Positions 1-6,961 are shown, counted from the first letter of the stretch. The stretch: 20,064 nt of DNA from an uncultured Lachnospiraceae bacterium (GCA_937885345.1 CAKZZH010000022.1:1-20064), one strand, 5' to 3'. A program made the numbers and translations. The notes: a model not told the origin generated them from the letters alone.

Positions 1-1
1 T

Positions 2-118
2 CAGGTTCACTTAGAATGTCATAGGTTTTTTGTCTTAATTTACGGTACCATTATAGCAGAGCGGAATAACCGTAAGGCGAGAGCCTATTATAAAAGGAAG
101 AAAACAGAGAGTCTTTAA
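2..118 (+). CDS. 3' end of an unidentified gene (partial)
   Basis: This frame is open from the left edge of the window to a TAA at 116-118 and gives about 38 residues ending in a very basic tail (RNNRKARAYYKRKK, then TESL). A strong terminator hairpin follows 18 bases after the stop, which supports a real gene end on this strand. The start lies outside the window. I do not recognise the family. The basic tail would suit a nucleic-acid-binding protein, but that is a guess. If the AT-rich stretch to the right is an island, this gene could belong to it. A chance open frame of this length is possible. Confidence 0.4.
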   Translation, partial: QVHLECHRFFVLIYGTIIAERNNRKARAYYKRKKTESL

Positions 119-136
119 TTGTTTGTTGCTACTTTT

Positions 137-170
137 AATTCCTCGTCTACTTGGACGGGGAATTATTTTT
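137..170 (+). terminator. Rho-independent terminator after the partial gene
   Basis: An 11-bp stem (AATTCCTCGTC at 137-147 with GACGGGGAATT at 154-164, one G-T pair) encloses a 6-base loop and is followed by A and five T. It separates the partial gene on the left from the helix-turn-helix/methyltransferase operon. Confidence 0.85.
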
Positions 171-176
171 TAGTCA

Positions 177-196
177 TTGTTAGTAGTTGTTAGTAG
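177..196. repeat. Two tandem copies of a 10-base unit
   Basis: TTGTTAGTAG occurs twice back to back in the leader region between the terminator and the helix-turn-helix gene. With only two copies, no function can be assigned. The rest of 171-279 holds no gene. A possible -10 (TATGAT at 244-249) sits about 30 bases before the ATG at 280, without a convincing -35. Confidence 0.5.
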
Positions 197-279
197 TTAT
201 CCTAATTATACCTGCGTAAATCTTATTGCTTTTTCAGCCAGTTTATGATAAAATGATTAAATGGATATGGAGGTGCCTC

Positions 280-471
280 ATGGAAAAAGAAGAAAAGTGG
301 GTGTCCATGGAAGAAATATGCAAACATCTTGATTGTAGCAGGGATACTGTAAAAAAGATGATTCGTACTCAGAATCTTCCGGCCTATAAAATAGATAGAA
401 AATGGAAATTTAAAATTAGCGAAGTGGACTCGTGGATGCGTAATAACAATCGAGTTACTGACGCAGAATGA
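280..471 (+). CDS. Small excisionase/MerR-type helix-turn-helix DNA-binding protein
   Basis: This 63-residue protein has the layout of the excisionase/MerR-like helix-turn-helix domain. A 'VSMEEICKHLDCSRDTVKKMI' type helix pair is followed by the typical wing (LPAYKIDRKWKFKISEVDSWM), which family members use to contact DNA. I chose the ATG at 280 because GGAGGT at 269-274 lies at good spacing. A longer frame from a TTG at 226 would add 18 residues that do not look like the domain and would bury this ribosome site. The stop is 14 bases before the methyltransferase ATG, so the two are probably cotranscribed. In this place the protein may act as a controller of the restriction-like operon or as an excisionase-type factor. 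The sequence alone does not decide. Confidence 0.8.
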   Translation: MEKEEKWVSMEEICKHLDCSRDTVKKMIRTQNLPAYKIDRKWKFKISEVDSWMRNNNRVTDAE

Positions 472-485
472 CGAGGTATACTTAA

Positions 486-2096
486 ATGATAAAAACTATT
501 GACTTATTTGCTGGAGCAGGCGGACTAAGCTACGGGTTCCTTATGACTGGTGAATACCAAATTGTTGCTGCCGCTGAGATTAATAAAAATGCACGAAAAA
601 CATATCAAGCCAATATTGCGAAAAATGATGATAATTTTGAGTTTATCGAAAATGTTATCAACTATGACTTTTCCGCTTTAAACACTCGGCTCGGAAACTC
701 AATAGATGTTGTTATTGGCGGCCCGCCATGTCAAGGATTTTCGAACGCTAATAGGCAAAAGAATCACTTGATTAGCATGAATAATAGTTTGGTAAAGGAA
801 TACTTTAGGGCAATCCGGCAAATTAGACCAAAAGCCTTTGTGATGGAAAATGTAAGTATGCTTGAATCAGACACTCACAGATTTTACGAATCCCGCAAAG
901 ATAACGGAGAAATTGATGCGCTGATTGCAAATGGACATGATATCCCGAAACGAAAGGATACTTTGTTGCTTTCAAGAGTGTCATATGATGGAATTGATAT
1001 GTTAAAGCTACCGGAATCCGATTTAAGCGAAATAGTAATTCCGGAGCAACTAACGCATTTTTTGAGTGTTTTGAAAAAGAATATTGGAAATCCAAGGAGA
1101 CTGCCTAATTTTCTTACGAAGAATAAAGCTGCGATTAAAGCAATGATTGAATCATATACAAGCAGTGTCAACGGTGAGGATTCAGAACTAAAACAACAGT
1201 TAGTTGAGAAATTGAGAAAAATACACAATGAAATAGATGTCAATCAACCAGAAGATGCGCTTGAGGAGTTAGACTATATAGTTGGTTTACAAAAACTGAT
1301 AGAGTTCATTACAGAGATATCTGAAAATGAATTGATTGGACAGTATGATTATTCGGCTGAAGATGGATTGCGCTTTATAGTGAATTCGTATTCCGTCATT
1401 GACTATGTTAACGCTATTCTTGGTGACGAATATGTTCAGAATGGTGAAGTGTTCAACGCCGAATGGTTTGGTGTACCGCAAGAGCGACGCAGATATATTG
1501 TCGTGGGAATACGGCGAGATATATATTTAGAAAAAGGGGTTGAATTGACTTTGCCGAACGGTTCCACCGTTGATAGTATCCCGACTGTCGGAGATGCAAT
1601 ATTGGATCTTTCGGCTTATGAGGTCGGTTATGAGCCTGTTTATACTCCACTTCCTTATATGGAACAACCTGATTTAAGCGACTATGCTCTCTTTATGCGT
1701 AAGGGAAGCACGACAGTAAAAAACCATATAACAACAAGAACAACCGATAAAGCACTGGAACGCTTTAAGAAGATAAAACAAGGAAAGAATTTTCACAGTT
1801 TAGAGATCGAAGATAAAGATACATATTCAAAGCCCGAAAGGACACAGAATACTATTTATCTTAGGCTTGATCCTAACAAGCCAAGCGGAACGGTTGTAAA
1901 TGTCCGAAAATCAATGTGGATACATCCAACTCTCGATAGAGCGATAACCGTCCGTGAGGCAGCAAGACTTCAGTCATTCCCGGATTCTTTTGAATTTATT
2001 GGCACAAAAGATTCCCAATATCAGCAAGTAGGAAATGCTGTTCCGCCTCTATTAGCCAAAGGAATTGCAACAACACTATTGAAATATTTGAAGTAA
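486..2096 (+). CDS. DNA (cytosine-5)-methyltransferase
   Basis: This enzyme transfers a methyl group from S-adenosylmethionine to C5 of cytosine in a specific DNA site. The family motifs are in order: motif I (DLFAGAGGLS, residues 6-15), motif IV with the catalytic cysteine (GGPPCQGFS, Cys82), motif VI (ENV, 121-123), motif VIII (QERRRYIVVGIR, 332-343), motif IX around 457-499 and motif X (QVGNAVPP, 514-521). At 536 residues it is longer than a typical bacterial enzyme because about 200 residues separate motifs VI and VIII, where the usual spacing is short. The VIII-IX stretch, where the target-recognition domain normally lies, is also present. GAGGT at 473-477 precedes the ATG. It shares an operon with the upstream helix-turn-helix gene and ends at a terminator. 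It presumably protects self DNA for the operon downstream. The target site is unknown. Confidence 0.95.
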   Translation: MIKTIDLFAGAGGLSYGFLMTGEYQIVAAAEINKNARKTYQANIAKNDDNFEFIENVINYDFSALNTRLGNSIDVVIGGPPCQGFSNANRQKNHLISMNNSLVKEYFRAIRQIRPKAFVMENVSMLESDTHRFYESRKDNGEIDALIANGHDIPKRKDTLLLSRVSYDGIDMLKLPESDLSEIVIPEQLTHFLSVLKKNIGNPRRLPNFLTKNKAAIKAMIESYTSSVNGEDSELKQQLVEKLRKIHNEIDVNQPEDALEELDYIVGLQKLIEFITEISENELIGQYDYSAEDGLRFIVNSYSVIDYVNAILGDEYVQNGEVFNAEWFGVPQERRRYIVVGIRRDIYLEKGVELTLPNGSTVDSIPTVGDAILDLSAYEVGYEPVYTPLPYMEQPDLSDYALFMRKGSTTVKNHITTRTTDKALERFKKIKQGKNFHSLEIEDKDTYSKPERTQNTIYLRLDPNKPSGTVVNVRKSMWIHPTLDRAITVREAARLQSFPDSFEFIGTKDSQYQQVGNAVPPLLAKGIATTLLKYLK

Positions 2097-2113
2097 TCAA
2101 ATAATAACACGAG

Positions 2114-2154
2114 AATACCGCATTATATCTTGATGATATTTTGCGGTATTTTTA
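2114..2154 (+). terminator. Terminator after the methyltransferase gene
   Basis: AATACCGCA (2114-2122) pairs with TGCGGTATT (2142-2150). ATATC/GATAT pairs further inside, and TTT follows. It separates the methyltransferase transcript from the next operon, so the two halves of the system have separate transcription units. Confidence 0.75.
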
Positions 2155-2188
2155 ATGTTTTCGGATCATACAAAATAAAAAACCGAGA

Positions 2189-2225
2189 AATATTTGAAGA
2201 ATGTTACAAATATTCTTCAAATATT
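2189..2225. promoter_or_regulatory. Perfect 14-bp inverted repeat next to the -35 box: probable operator
   Basis: AATATTTGAAGAAT at 2189-2202 is repeated in exact inverse at 2212-2225, with 9 bases between. The right arm ends one base before the TTGACA box at 2227. No T-run follows and a proper terminator already lies upstream, so a protein-binding operator is more likely than a terminator. A repressor or activator dimer here would control the ATPase operon. The small helix-turn-helix protein at 280-471 is one candidate ligand. Confidence 0.6.
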
Positions 2226-2226
2226 A

Positions 2227-2255
2227 TTGACATAGCAATTTCTACATGATATACT
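2227..2255 (+). promoter_or_regulatory. Strong sigma-A promoter of the ATPase operon
   Basis: TTGACA (2227-2232) and TATACT (2250-2255) are separated by exactly 17 bases. Transcription should start near 2262, about 25 bases before the ATG at 2288. Confidence 0.85.
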
Positions 2256-2287
2256 GGCGGTAACATATGAAAAATGGAGGTCTCTCT

Positions 2288-2524
2288 ATGAGTAAAGGTC
2301 AAGAAACAAAACGTGAGAAGTTTGTCAGGCTGGCTGAAGCGCGTACTAATAAGATAATCGATATGCTTCAACTTCTTGGTAATTGTTCTAATTCGAGTGC
2401 TTATGATTACACGCAACAAGATGTTGACAAGATTTTTGCTGCAATTGAGGCAGAGGTTCGTGAAGCAAAGAAGAAGTTTAACAAAATAGAGAGCAGAAAA
2501 AGTTCTCGTTTTACATTAGATTAA
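2288..2524 (+). CDS. Small charged protein of unknown function in the restriction-like operon
   Basis: This 78-residue, lysine- and glutamate-rich protein begins MSKGQETKREKFVRLAEART and is probably all helical. I chose the ATG at 2288 because GGAGGT at 2276-2281 lies 6 bases upstream. An in-frame ATG at 2267 has no such site. The pattern of a basic N-terminal helix, 'QLLGNCSNSSAYDYT' and then a helix with a charged heptad-like pattern resembles small uncharacterised proteins I associate with mobile elements of Firmicutes. I cannot name a family with certainty. It is the first gene of the operon and ends 12 bases before the ATPase gene, whose ribosome site overlaps its stop. It could be an accessory subunit of the ATPase complex. 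Confidence 0.8.
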   Translation: MSKGQETKREKFVRLAEARTNKIIDMLQLLGNCSNSSAYDYTQQDVDKIFAAIEAEVREAKKKFNKIESRKSSRFTLD

Positions 2525-2536
2525 GGAGGTGTTTCT

Positions 2537-4837
2537 ATGGCTCTCACTCCTATACCGCAGAACTACAGAAACAATGTTGACTGGATTTTAGGTGCATATA
2601 CGGATGCAGGCGTATCCTTTCCTAACGGTTTTCAAAAGGATGCAATTCAAAACGCAGTCGGCGCAAGAAAAACAAACAAGTGGAAAAATTGGAGATGCGA
2701 CATCTCTTTAATAGAAAATGCCCATGGCAAATATGTAGTTGTCGAGGACTCGGGAACTGTAGGATTAACCGGAAAAAACACTCCTGCAGAAGAGATCAAT
2801 GCTCTTATGGCGCAAGGAAAAACGCTTCCGGCAGAAGAACGCTTATCTCGCTTTACATCTATGTTTAATTCTGGGGGTAACACAACTGGTGGAGGCCTTT
2901 TTGGAGCAGGAAAGAGCGTCTATTCTGTTGCTTCGCAATCATATACATATTACTATGACTCTCTACGAGAAGATGGATTGTATGTGGCTAATGTCAATAA
3001 GAGTGGACAGGTTAATTTTACTGCTTATGAAGGCGATGAGGCCAAAAAGTATATTTTTGATAACACAGGGCTTACAGAGAAAAAGACTGTGGGTACCCGA
3101 ATTATAATTGAGTCTCCTAAAGAGGAACTGGTCGATTCTATCAACAATGGTGATATTGTCCCATTTATACAGGAATCATGGTGGATTATTATCCAGCGTT
3201 TGACAGACGATGCGGCAATTACTGTAAATGGTGTCAAAGTCGAGGTGCCGGAAGACATAAAGAACGGAACACATTCGTTTGAGCTTCAGAATCCTGAAAT
3301 ATATATGCCCGGCTATAAAGTAAAACACTTTGGTCTTTATGCTTTTGATGATGGGGATAACCGTTGGAACGGGATATCCTATTATAGAAAAGGTATGAAA
3401 ATTGGCGAGATTGACATCAAAGAGATCCCTAAAAAAATAGAAAATAAGTTCTGGGGATTCATCGAAGTTGATGAGCAGTGGGAGGATGACTTGTCCGATA
3501 TTGAGGATAAGGTTCATTTTGGCGTCAGTAAAGGTAAGAAAAACACTGCGACATATCAGCACCTCAAAAATTATTGCAACAATAAGTTCAAGGCAAATCT
3601 CATTGAGTGGGGCTACATAAAAGACAAGGAAAGCGAAGATAAAAAACTGAAAGATGAGCTGAAGCAGATTGCAGAGGATATTCAGGATTTATTTGACCGC
3701 CTTGGCTTTGAAGATTTAGGGAAAGGCCCTCAAAAGGCAGATTTTGATGTTCGGTGGCAAGACATCTCCTACCCTGTTGAAGATTCAGAGCGAGTGACCT
3801 CAGGGGATACTATTGGTTTTTCGGTTAGAATAAAAAGTTCTTACGCTACAGATAAGAGGTTTGAATATAAACTATCCGTTGTTAACCCACTAACTGGTAC
3901 GGTGGTATCATCCATTGCAAATGATAAAATCACAGTACAGTCTAACACTGTAAAGAAGATTGACTTTTCGCATACCGTTTCAAAACAGAATTCGGTTCAG
4001 TTTTCAGAAAACAGAATAGTACTTTCGGTAAAGGTCATCGGAAGCGGAAAAGAAAAACGGAAAGAGCTTCCTTATTTCTTTGACATCGATAAACCGGATA
4101 ACACTCGTGAGGCTGTGAATCTGGTGCTTCATGAGTGTATATTCCCAACTGAGAACAGCCGTAGAGTAAATTTTGGCGAAGCATTAAGGAGTGTATCATA
4201 TTTAATTGAGAACAAAAGAAATCATGTGCTGGACTATCGCTTGAACGTAAGCATACACAATGCAAGTGATCCAACTTGCCCGAAAATAGTTGATATTGCT
4301 TCTTTTACAGGAACTGTCGAACCTTTTGAGGAAACGGTTACTACACCCATTGATACAATTCCGTTTGATCAAAAGACGTATGAACCGTATTTATCGGAGG
4401 GTATCTTGGAACTTCGTGCAAGACTCATCGCCAATGCTGATGATCCGCAATACGAAAAAGGTGATAAAATTACGTTTTATCACTATAAAATTTTCTTGAA
4501 CTCTGATGAAAAGAACGGCAAGAATGACTCCTTTGATGTACAGAGTGTTGTAGCTCCTGAAGATTTCAGGCGTTCATGGCACACGGCAGGCAACGGACGT
4601 ACTATCACCCTTAATGTTGGGCATGTGGCATATTTAAATGTTTCTGATTATCCAGATGTGCAGCATGATTATATGCGGGAGCAAATGCTTAAACAATATG
4701 TTCTCCTCTATCTCGCTGAAGGTAAGTACGATATGTTCGGTGAACAGGGGAGAGATTTTGCCGACCTTGAGCCACAAGAGGCTGCTGATCAAGTTTTGCA
4801 AAAAATTGAAAGTGTTTACTTTCAGAGTCTAAGGTAA
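2537..4837 (+). CDS. GHKL (MORC/Hsp90-like) ATPase of a restriction-like system
   Basis: The N-terminal part of this 766-residue protein carries a Bergerat-fold ATP site. The N-box-like stretch FQKDAIQNAVGAR lies at 32-44, the Asp box is EDSGTVGLTG (70-79), and the glycine-rich lid is SGGNTTGGGLFGAGKS (112-127). The first box ends in Asp35/Gln38/Asn39 instead of the classic Glu-x-x-x-Asn, as expected for a divergent member. Residues from about 400 on look beta-rich and have no motif I can name. GHKL ATPases of this type next to DNA methyltransferases are known (Iyer, Abhiman and Aravind described MutL/MORC-like ATPases in restriction-modification operons), where an ATP-driven clamp or DNA-remodelling role is proposed. 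AAGGAGGTG at 2523-2531 is an excellent ribosome site. The next gene follows at once, so the two products are probably partners. Confidence 0.85.
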   Translation: MALTPIPQNYRNNVDWILGAYTDAGVSFPNGFQKDAIQNAVGARKTNKWKNWRCDISLIENAHGKYVVVEDSGTVGLTGKNTPAEEINALMAQGKTLPAEERLSRFTSMFNSGGNTTGGGLFGAGKSVYSVASQSYTYYYDSLREDGLYVANVNKSGQVNFTAYEGDEAKKYIFDNTGLTEKKTVGTRIIIESPKEELVDSINNGDIVPFIQESWWIIIQRLTDDAAITVNGVKVEVPEDIKNGTHSFELQNPEIYMPGYKVKHFGLYAFDDGDNRWNGISYYRKGMKIGEIDIKEIPKKIENKFWGFIEVDEQWEDDLSDIEDKVHFGVSKGKKNTATYQHLKNYCNNKFKANLIEWGYIKDKESEDKKLKDELKQIAEDIQDLFDRLGFEDLGKGPQKADFDVRWQDISYPVEDSERVTSGDTIGFSVRIKSSYATDKRFEYKLSVVNPLTGTVVSSIANDKITVQSNTVKKIDFSHTVSKQNSVQFSENRIVLSVKVIGSGKEKRKELPYFFDIDKPDNTREAVNLVLHECIFPTENSRRVNFGEALRSVSYLIENKRNHVLDYRLNVSIHNASDPTCPKIVDIASFTGTVEPFEETVTTPIDTIPFDQKTYEPYLSEGILELRARLIANADDPQYEKGDKITFYHYKIFLNSDEKNGKNDSFDVQSVVAPEDFRRSWHTAGNGRTITLNVGHVAYLNVSDYPDVQHDYMREQMLKQYVLLYLAEGKYDMFGEQGRDFADLEPQEAADQVLQKIESVYFQSLR

Positions 4838-4847
4838 GGTGATAAGC

Positions 4848-5612
4848 ATGGGACACATAGTTGCGTTGGATGCCGAAGGGCATCTGGTGTATGATGGTTT
4901 ACTATCCTCAAAAGAAATTGCCACTATTGATGAAATACTAAATGCTCTCAAACAAGAGATTCCGCAAATCGAATCAGATTTGGAGGAGGCTTACGGGAAA
5001 AGTGTTTTGTACAAGTATAACCTTGGTAAATTTCTTGGAGGATTGTTAACCAAGTATAATATCTCTGCTTCTGAACGCAGAAAGTTTTGGGATGAAATTA
5101 AAACATTTGCAACGAAGGAAAATCGTATTAGAAACGAAGGTACAAATGCCGAAACACGTAGTTTTTATGGACAGTGTTATAGGTTGTCGCAGTTCGATCA
5201 GGAAGTTGTTGAAAAACTTTCTTGGCGTCAATGGCAGGATATCCTTGATCGCGTTGGAAATAGAGAAGATGCTCGAATTTTTGAATGGATTCGTAACAAA
5301 AAGGAAAAAATACGTGAGGATGATTGGCGCGAGTTTGAAAAGGGATTGCATTTATATTTAAAGGATAAAGATACATCGGTTTTTTCAGATGAAGAATTAT
5401 TTGGAATTTATGAATCAATTCTGCGTATGGGCCAATATTGGAGGATTGCCTTTGCCCAGTTTTCCAAAGATTTTCCCAATAGTGCGAAGATTAAATCAAA
5501 AGGGCGTAGATCAAAAAAGTATCAAACAATGTGCTTTCAGCTTAAGCGAGAATTACACAAGCCTCTTGATGATGAAATCTACGAAAAAGCATTTGAATTA
5601 GCAATGGCATAA
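4848..5612 (+). CDS. Protein of unknown function, partner of the GHKL ATPase
   Basis: This is a 254-residue, mostly helical and charged protein. I prefer the ATG at 4848 because AAGGTGAT at 4837-4843 gives proper spacing; a GTG at 4839 in the same frame is possible and would sit inside that site. Around residues 100-130 a stretch ending LSWRQWQDIL recalls the 'LSW' helix of the N-terminal region of DUF1016 proteins (YhcG-like). The PD-(D/E)XK nuclease part of that family is not visible, and no HNH, GIY-YIG or PLD motif can be read. The link is therefore weak. It begins 10 bases after the ATPase stop, so translation may be coupled. It may recognise DNA, or may hold a divergent nuclease that cannot be seen by eye. 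Confidence 0.8.
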   Translation: MGHIVALDAEGHLVYDGLLSSKEIATIDEILNALKQEIPQIESDLEEAYGKSVLYKYNLGKFLGGLLTKYNISASERRKFWDEIKTFATKENRIRNEGTNAETRSFYGQCYRLSQFDQEVVEKLSWRQWQDILDRVGNREDARIFEWIRNKKEKIREDDWREFEKGLHLYLKDKDTSVFSDEELFGIYESILRMGQYWRIAFAQFSKDFPNSAKIKSKGRRSKKYQTMCFQLKRELHKPLDDEIYEKAFELAMA

Positions 5613-5619
5613 AGAAAAA

Positions 5620-5660
5620 GACCATGCAGGAGCATTTCACTCTTACATGGTCGTTCTTCT
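5620..5660 (+). terminator. Hairpin ending the ATPase operon
   Basis: GACCATG (5620-5626) pairs with CATGGTC (5646-5652). AGGAG/CTCTT pairs inside the loop, and a T-rich tract (GTTCTTCTGTT) follows just after the operon stop. Confidence 0.6.
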
Positions 5661-5720
5661 GTTGTCCCGCTTGAAGATGGTCGGCTTAAATTTGCTTGTT
5701 TTGGCAAATCCCTAAGTTCA

Positions 5721-5743
5721 ACCCTCTAAAGGGTGTCTTTTTT
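5721..5743 (+). terminator. Second + strand terminator between the island and the tRNA genes
   Basis: ACCCT (5721-5725), CTAA loop and AGGGT (5730-5734) are followed by GTC and six T. The T-run ends four bases before the 3' end of the minus-strand tRNA gene. It would stop read-through from the island into the antisense strand of the tRNA genes. Read on the minus strand it has no T-run, but it may still mark the tRNA transcript end. Confidence 0.65.
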
Positions 5744-5746
5744 GCG

Positions 5747-5820
5747 TCGATGCGACAAGATTTGAACTTGCGACCTCTGCGTCCCGAACGCAGCGCTCTA
5801 CCAAACTGAGCCACGCATCG
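5747..5820 (-). tRNA. tRNA-Pro (anticodon CGG)
   Basis: The minus strand folds into a full 74-base cloverleaf: acceptor CGATGCG/CGCATCG with discriminator A, D-arm GCTC/GAGC, anticodon stem CTGCG/CGCAG with loop TTCGGGA (anticodon CGG at 5784-5786), variable loop AGGTC, and T-arm GCAAG/CTTGT with loop TTCAAAT. C1-G72, A73, G35 and G36 fit proline identity. CCA is not encoded. It lies 41 bases downstream of a near-copy with anticodon AGG and is probably cotranscribed with it. It reads CCG codons. Confidence 0.95.
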
Positions 5821-5830
5821 CTATTACAAG

Positions 5831-5855
5831 TAAAAATTAGGGGCTCTAAGCCCCT
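5831..5855 (-). terminator. Terminator between the two tRNA genes
   Basis: On the minus strand AGGGGCT, a 3-base loop and AGCCCCT are followed by AATTTTTA, just after the 3' end of the tRNA-Pro(AGG) gene. It may terminate part of the transcription or serve as a processing boundary before the CGG copy. Confidence 0.65.
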
Positions 5856-5861
5856 GCTGAG

Positions 5862-5935
5862 TCGATGCGACAGGATTTGAACCTGCGACCTCTGCGTCCC
5901 TAACACAGCGCTCTACCAAGCTGAGCCACGCATCG
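5862..5935 (-). tRNA. tRNA-Pro with the unusual anticodon AGG
   Basis: This is a full 74-base cloverleaf with the same acceptor (CGATGCG/CGCATCG, A73), D-arm and variable loop as the neighbouring CGG gene. The anticodon loop is TTAGGGA, so the anticodon is AGG (5899-5901), with stem CTGTG/CGCAG containing one G-U pair. It differs from the CGG copy at 5 of 74 positions, including a compensated T-stem pair (GCAGG/CCTGT against GCAAG/CTTGT), which argues for a functional molecule and not a decayed one. Bacteria normally read CCU with GGG or UGG anticodons. A34 would need conversion to inosine or would act unmodified. CCA is not encoded. Confidence 0.85.
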
Positions 5936-5983
5936 AAATACTTATTTTATGATAAATGTCGCTGCCACGAACTGCGCAGCAAC

Positions 5984-6011
5984 ATTATAAATACCATAAA
6001 TGCCGATACAA
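5984..6011 (-). promoter_or_regulatory. Promoter of the tRNA-Pro genes
   Basis: On the minus strand TTGTAT (6006-6011) and TATAAT (5984-5989) are 16 bases apart, about 49 bases upstream of the tRNA-Pro(AGG) 5' end. A small GCTGC/GCAGC hairpin lies in the leader between them. Confidence 0.7.
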
Positions 6012-6031
6012 GTCAAGCGTTATTTTGGATT

Positions 6032-6961
6032 TTATCTGGATGCGAGCCATGCAGCGACATCCGACCAGACCTCTTCCTTGCCGATTTCGTTGAGAATTTC
6101 GTGGCGCATACCGGGGTAGAGCTTCAGGTCGACCTCTGCGATGCCGAGTTCTTTGTATTGTTCGTAAACGGCCTTGGGGCCTTCGCCGTAATTGCCGACA
6201 GGGTCCTCCTCGCCGGCAATTATGTAGATCGGAAGCTCCTTGGGAATGGTTGTAAGGTTCTTCTTCTTGCATACGAAAGAAAGGAGCGTGAAAAGTGTCT
6301 TAAAGCCGTTGGTCGTGAACATAAAGGTACACAGTGGATCATTAAGATATTTGTCAACGATGGCCTCGTCCTTTGTCAGCCAGTCCACAGGCGTGCGTGG
6401 ATTCTCAATTCTCTTAAGATAGCCGCCGAATGCGATATTGCTGATGAATTTGCTGCGGTGATGGTCGCCTCTGAAAAGCGTCAGGAGACTTGCGGTAAAA
6501 TTCCCGATTCCCGTTACCGAAGCAGGAGCGGTTCCTGTTCCGCAGATGATCGCGCCGCGGATACCGGTTCCGTATATTGTCAGATATTTACGTGTAAGGA
6601 AGGAACCCATGCTGTGCCCGAGAATATAGAAAGGCACGCCGGGATGCTGATCCTGGATCATTTTCTTGAGGCGGTGCGCATCTCTTACGATGACCGTAGA
6701 AGGGTCGTTCTTACAGAAATATCCGAGCTCGTTCTCATTGGGCGCGCTGTTTCCGTGTCCGAGCATATCGTTTCCGAAAACAAGGAAGCCCTTGCTTGTA
6801 AGATATTCGATAAAATCCCTATAACGTCCGATATATTCCTGCATTCCGTGCACAATCTGGACGCAGCCTCTTATCTGCCCGTTATCGGGGCACCATGAAT
6901 AGCCTTTGATCGTTGTAACGCCGTCTCTTGAGGCGTAGGAATATTCTTTGTAAATTGACAT
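6032..6961 (-). CDS. Alpha/beta hydrolase, monoacylglycerol-lipase / lysophospholipase-like
   Basis: This 309-residue serine hydrolase probably cleaves an ester of a lipid or other small acyl substrate in the cytoplasm. The nucleophile elbow is GHSMG with Ser117, the acid is likely Asp253 in GEEDPVG, and the base is His287 in GMRHEIL. HGMQEY (38-43) supplies the oxyanion region, and the 'FGNDMLGHGNS' strand near 62-72 is typical of the Hydrolase_4 / PldB group. A cap region lies between about 140 and 215. There is no signal peptide. AGAGGTT upstream of the ATG at 6961 is a fair ribosome site. It is transcribed alone from a promoter that overlaps the one of the divergent hydratase gene. The exact substrate cannot be told from sequence. 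Confidence 0.92.
   Translation of the reverse strand: MSIYKEYSYASRDGVTTIKGYSWCPDNGQIRGCVQIVHGMQEYIGRYRDFIEYLTSKGFLVFGNDMLGHGNSAPNENELGYFCKNDPSTVIVRDAHRLKKMIQDQHPGVPFYILGHSMGSFLTRKYLTIYGTGIRGAIICGTGTAPASVTGIGNFTASLLTLFRGDHHRSKFISNIAFGGYLKRIENPRTPVDWLTKDEAIVDKYLNDPLCTFMFTTNGFKTLFTLLSFVCKKKNLTTIPKELPIYIIAGEEDPVGNYGEGPKAVYEQYKELGIAEVDLKLYPGMRHEILNEIGKEEVWSDVAAWLASR

Noticed and set aside
177..196. Possible start of a CRISPR or longer tandem array
   Set aside because: There are only two 10-base copies and no spacers; no CRISPR array was seen anywhere in the window.
226..279. Longer N-terminus of the helix-turn-helix protein from a TTG start
   Set aside because: The extra residues do not fit the domain and would cover the strong GGAGGT site that serves the ATG at 280.
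2189..2225. Palindrome as a transcription terminator
   Set aside because: It is A+T-rich with no T-run after it, a better terminator lies at 2114-2154, and its place next to -35 suits an operator.
5718..5906. 62-codon minus frame spanning both tRNA genes
   Set aside because: It is explained fully by the two tRNA genes; such frames are a common mis-annotation over tRNA arrays.
6101..6898. Long open frame (265 codons) on the + strand
   Set aside because: It lies antisense to the well-supported hydrolase gene, has no ribosome site or family pattern, and is a shadow of that gene's codon use.
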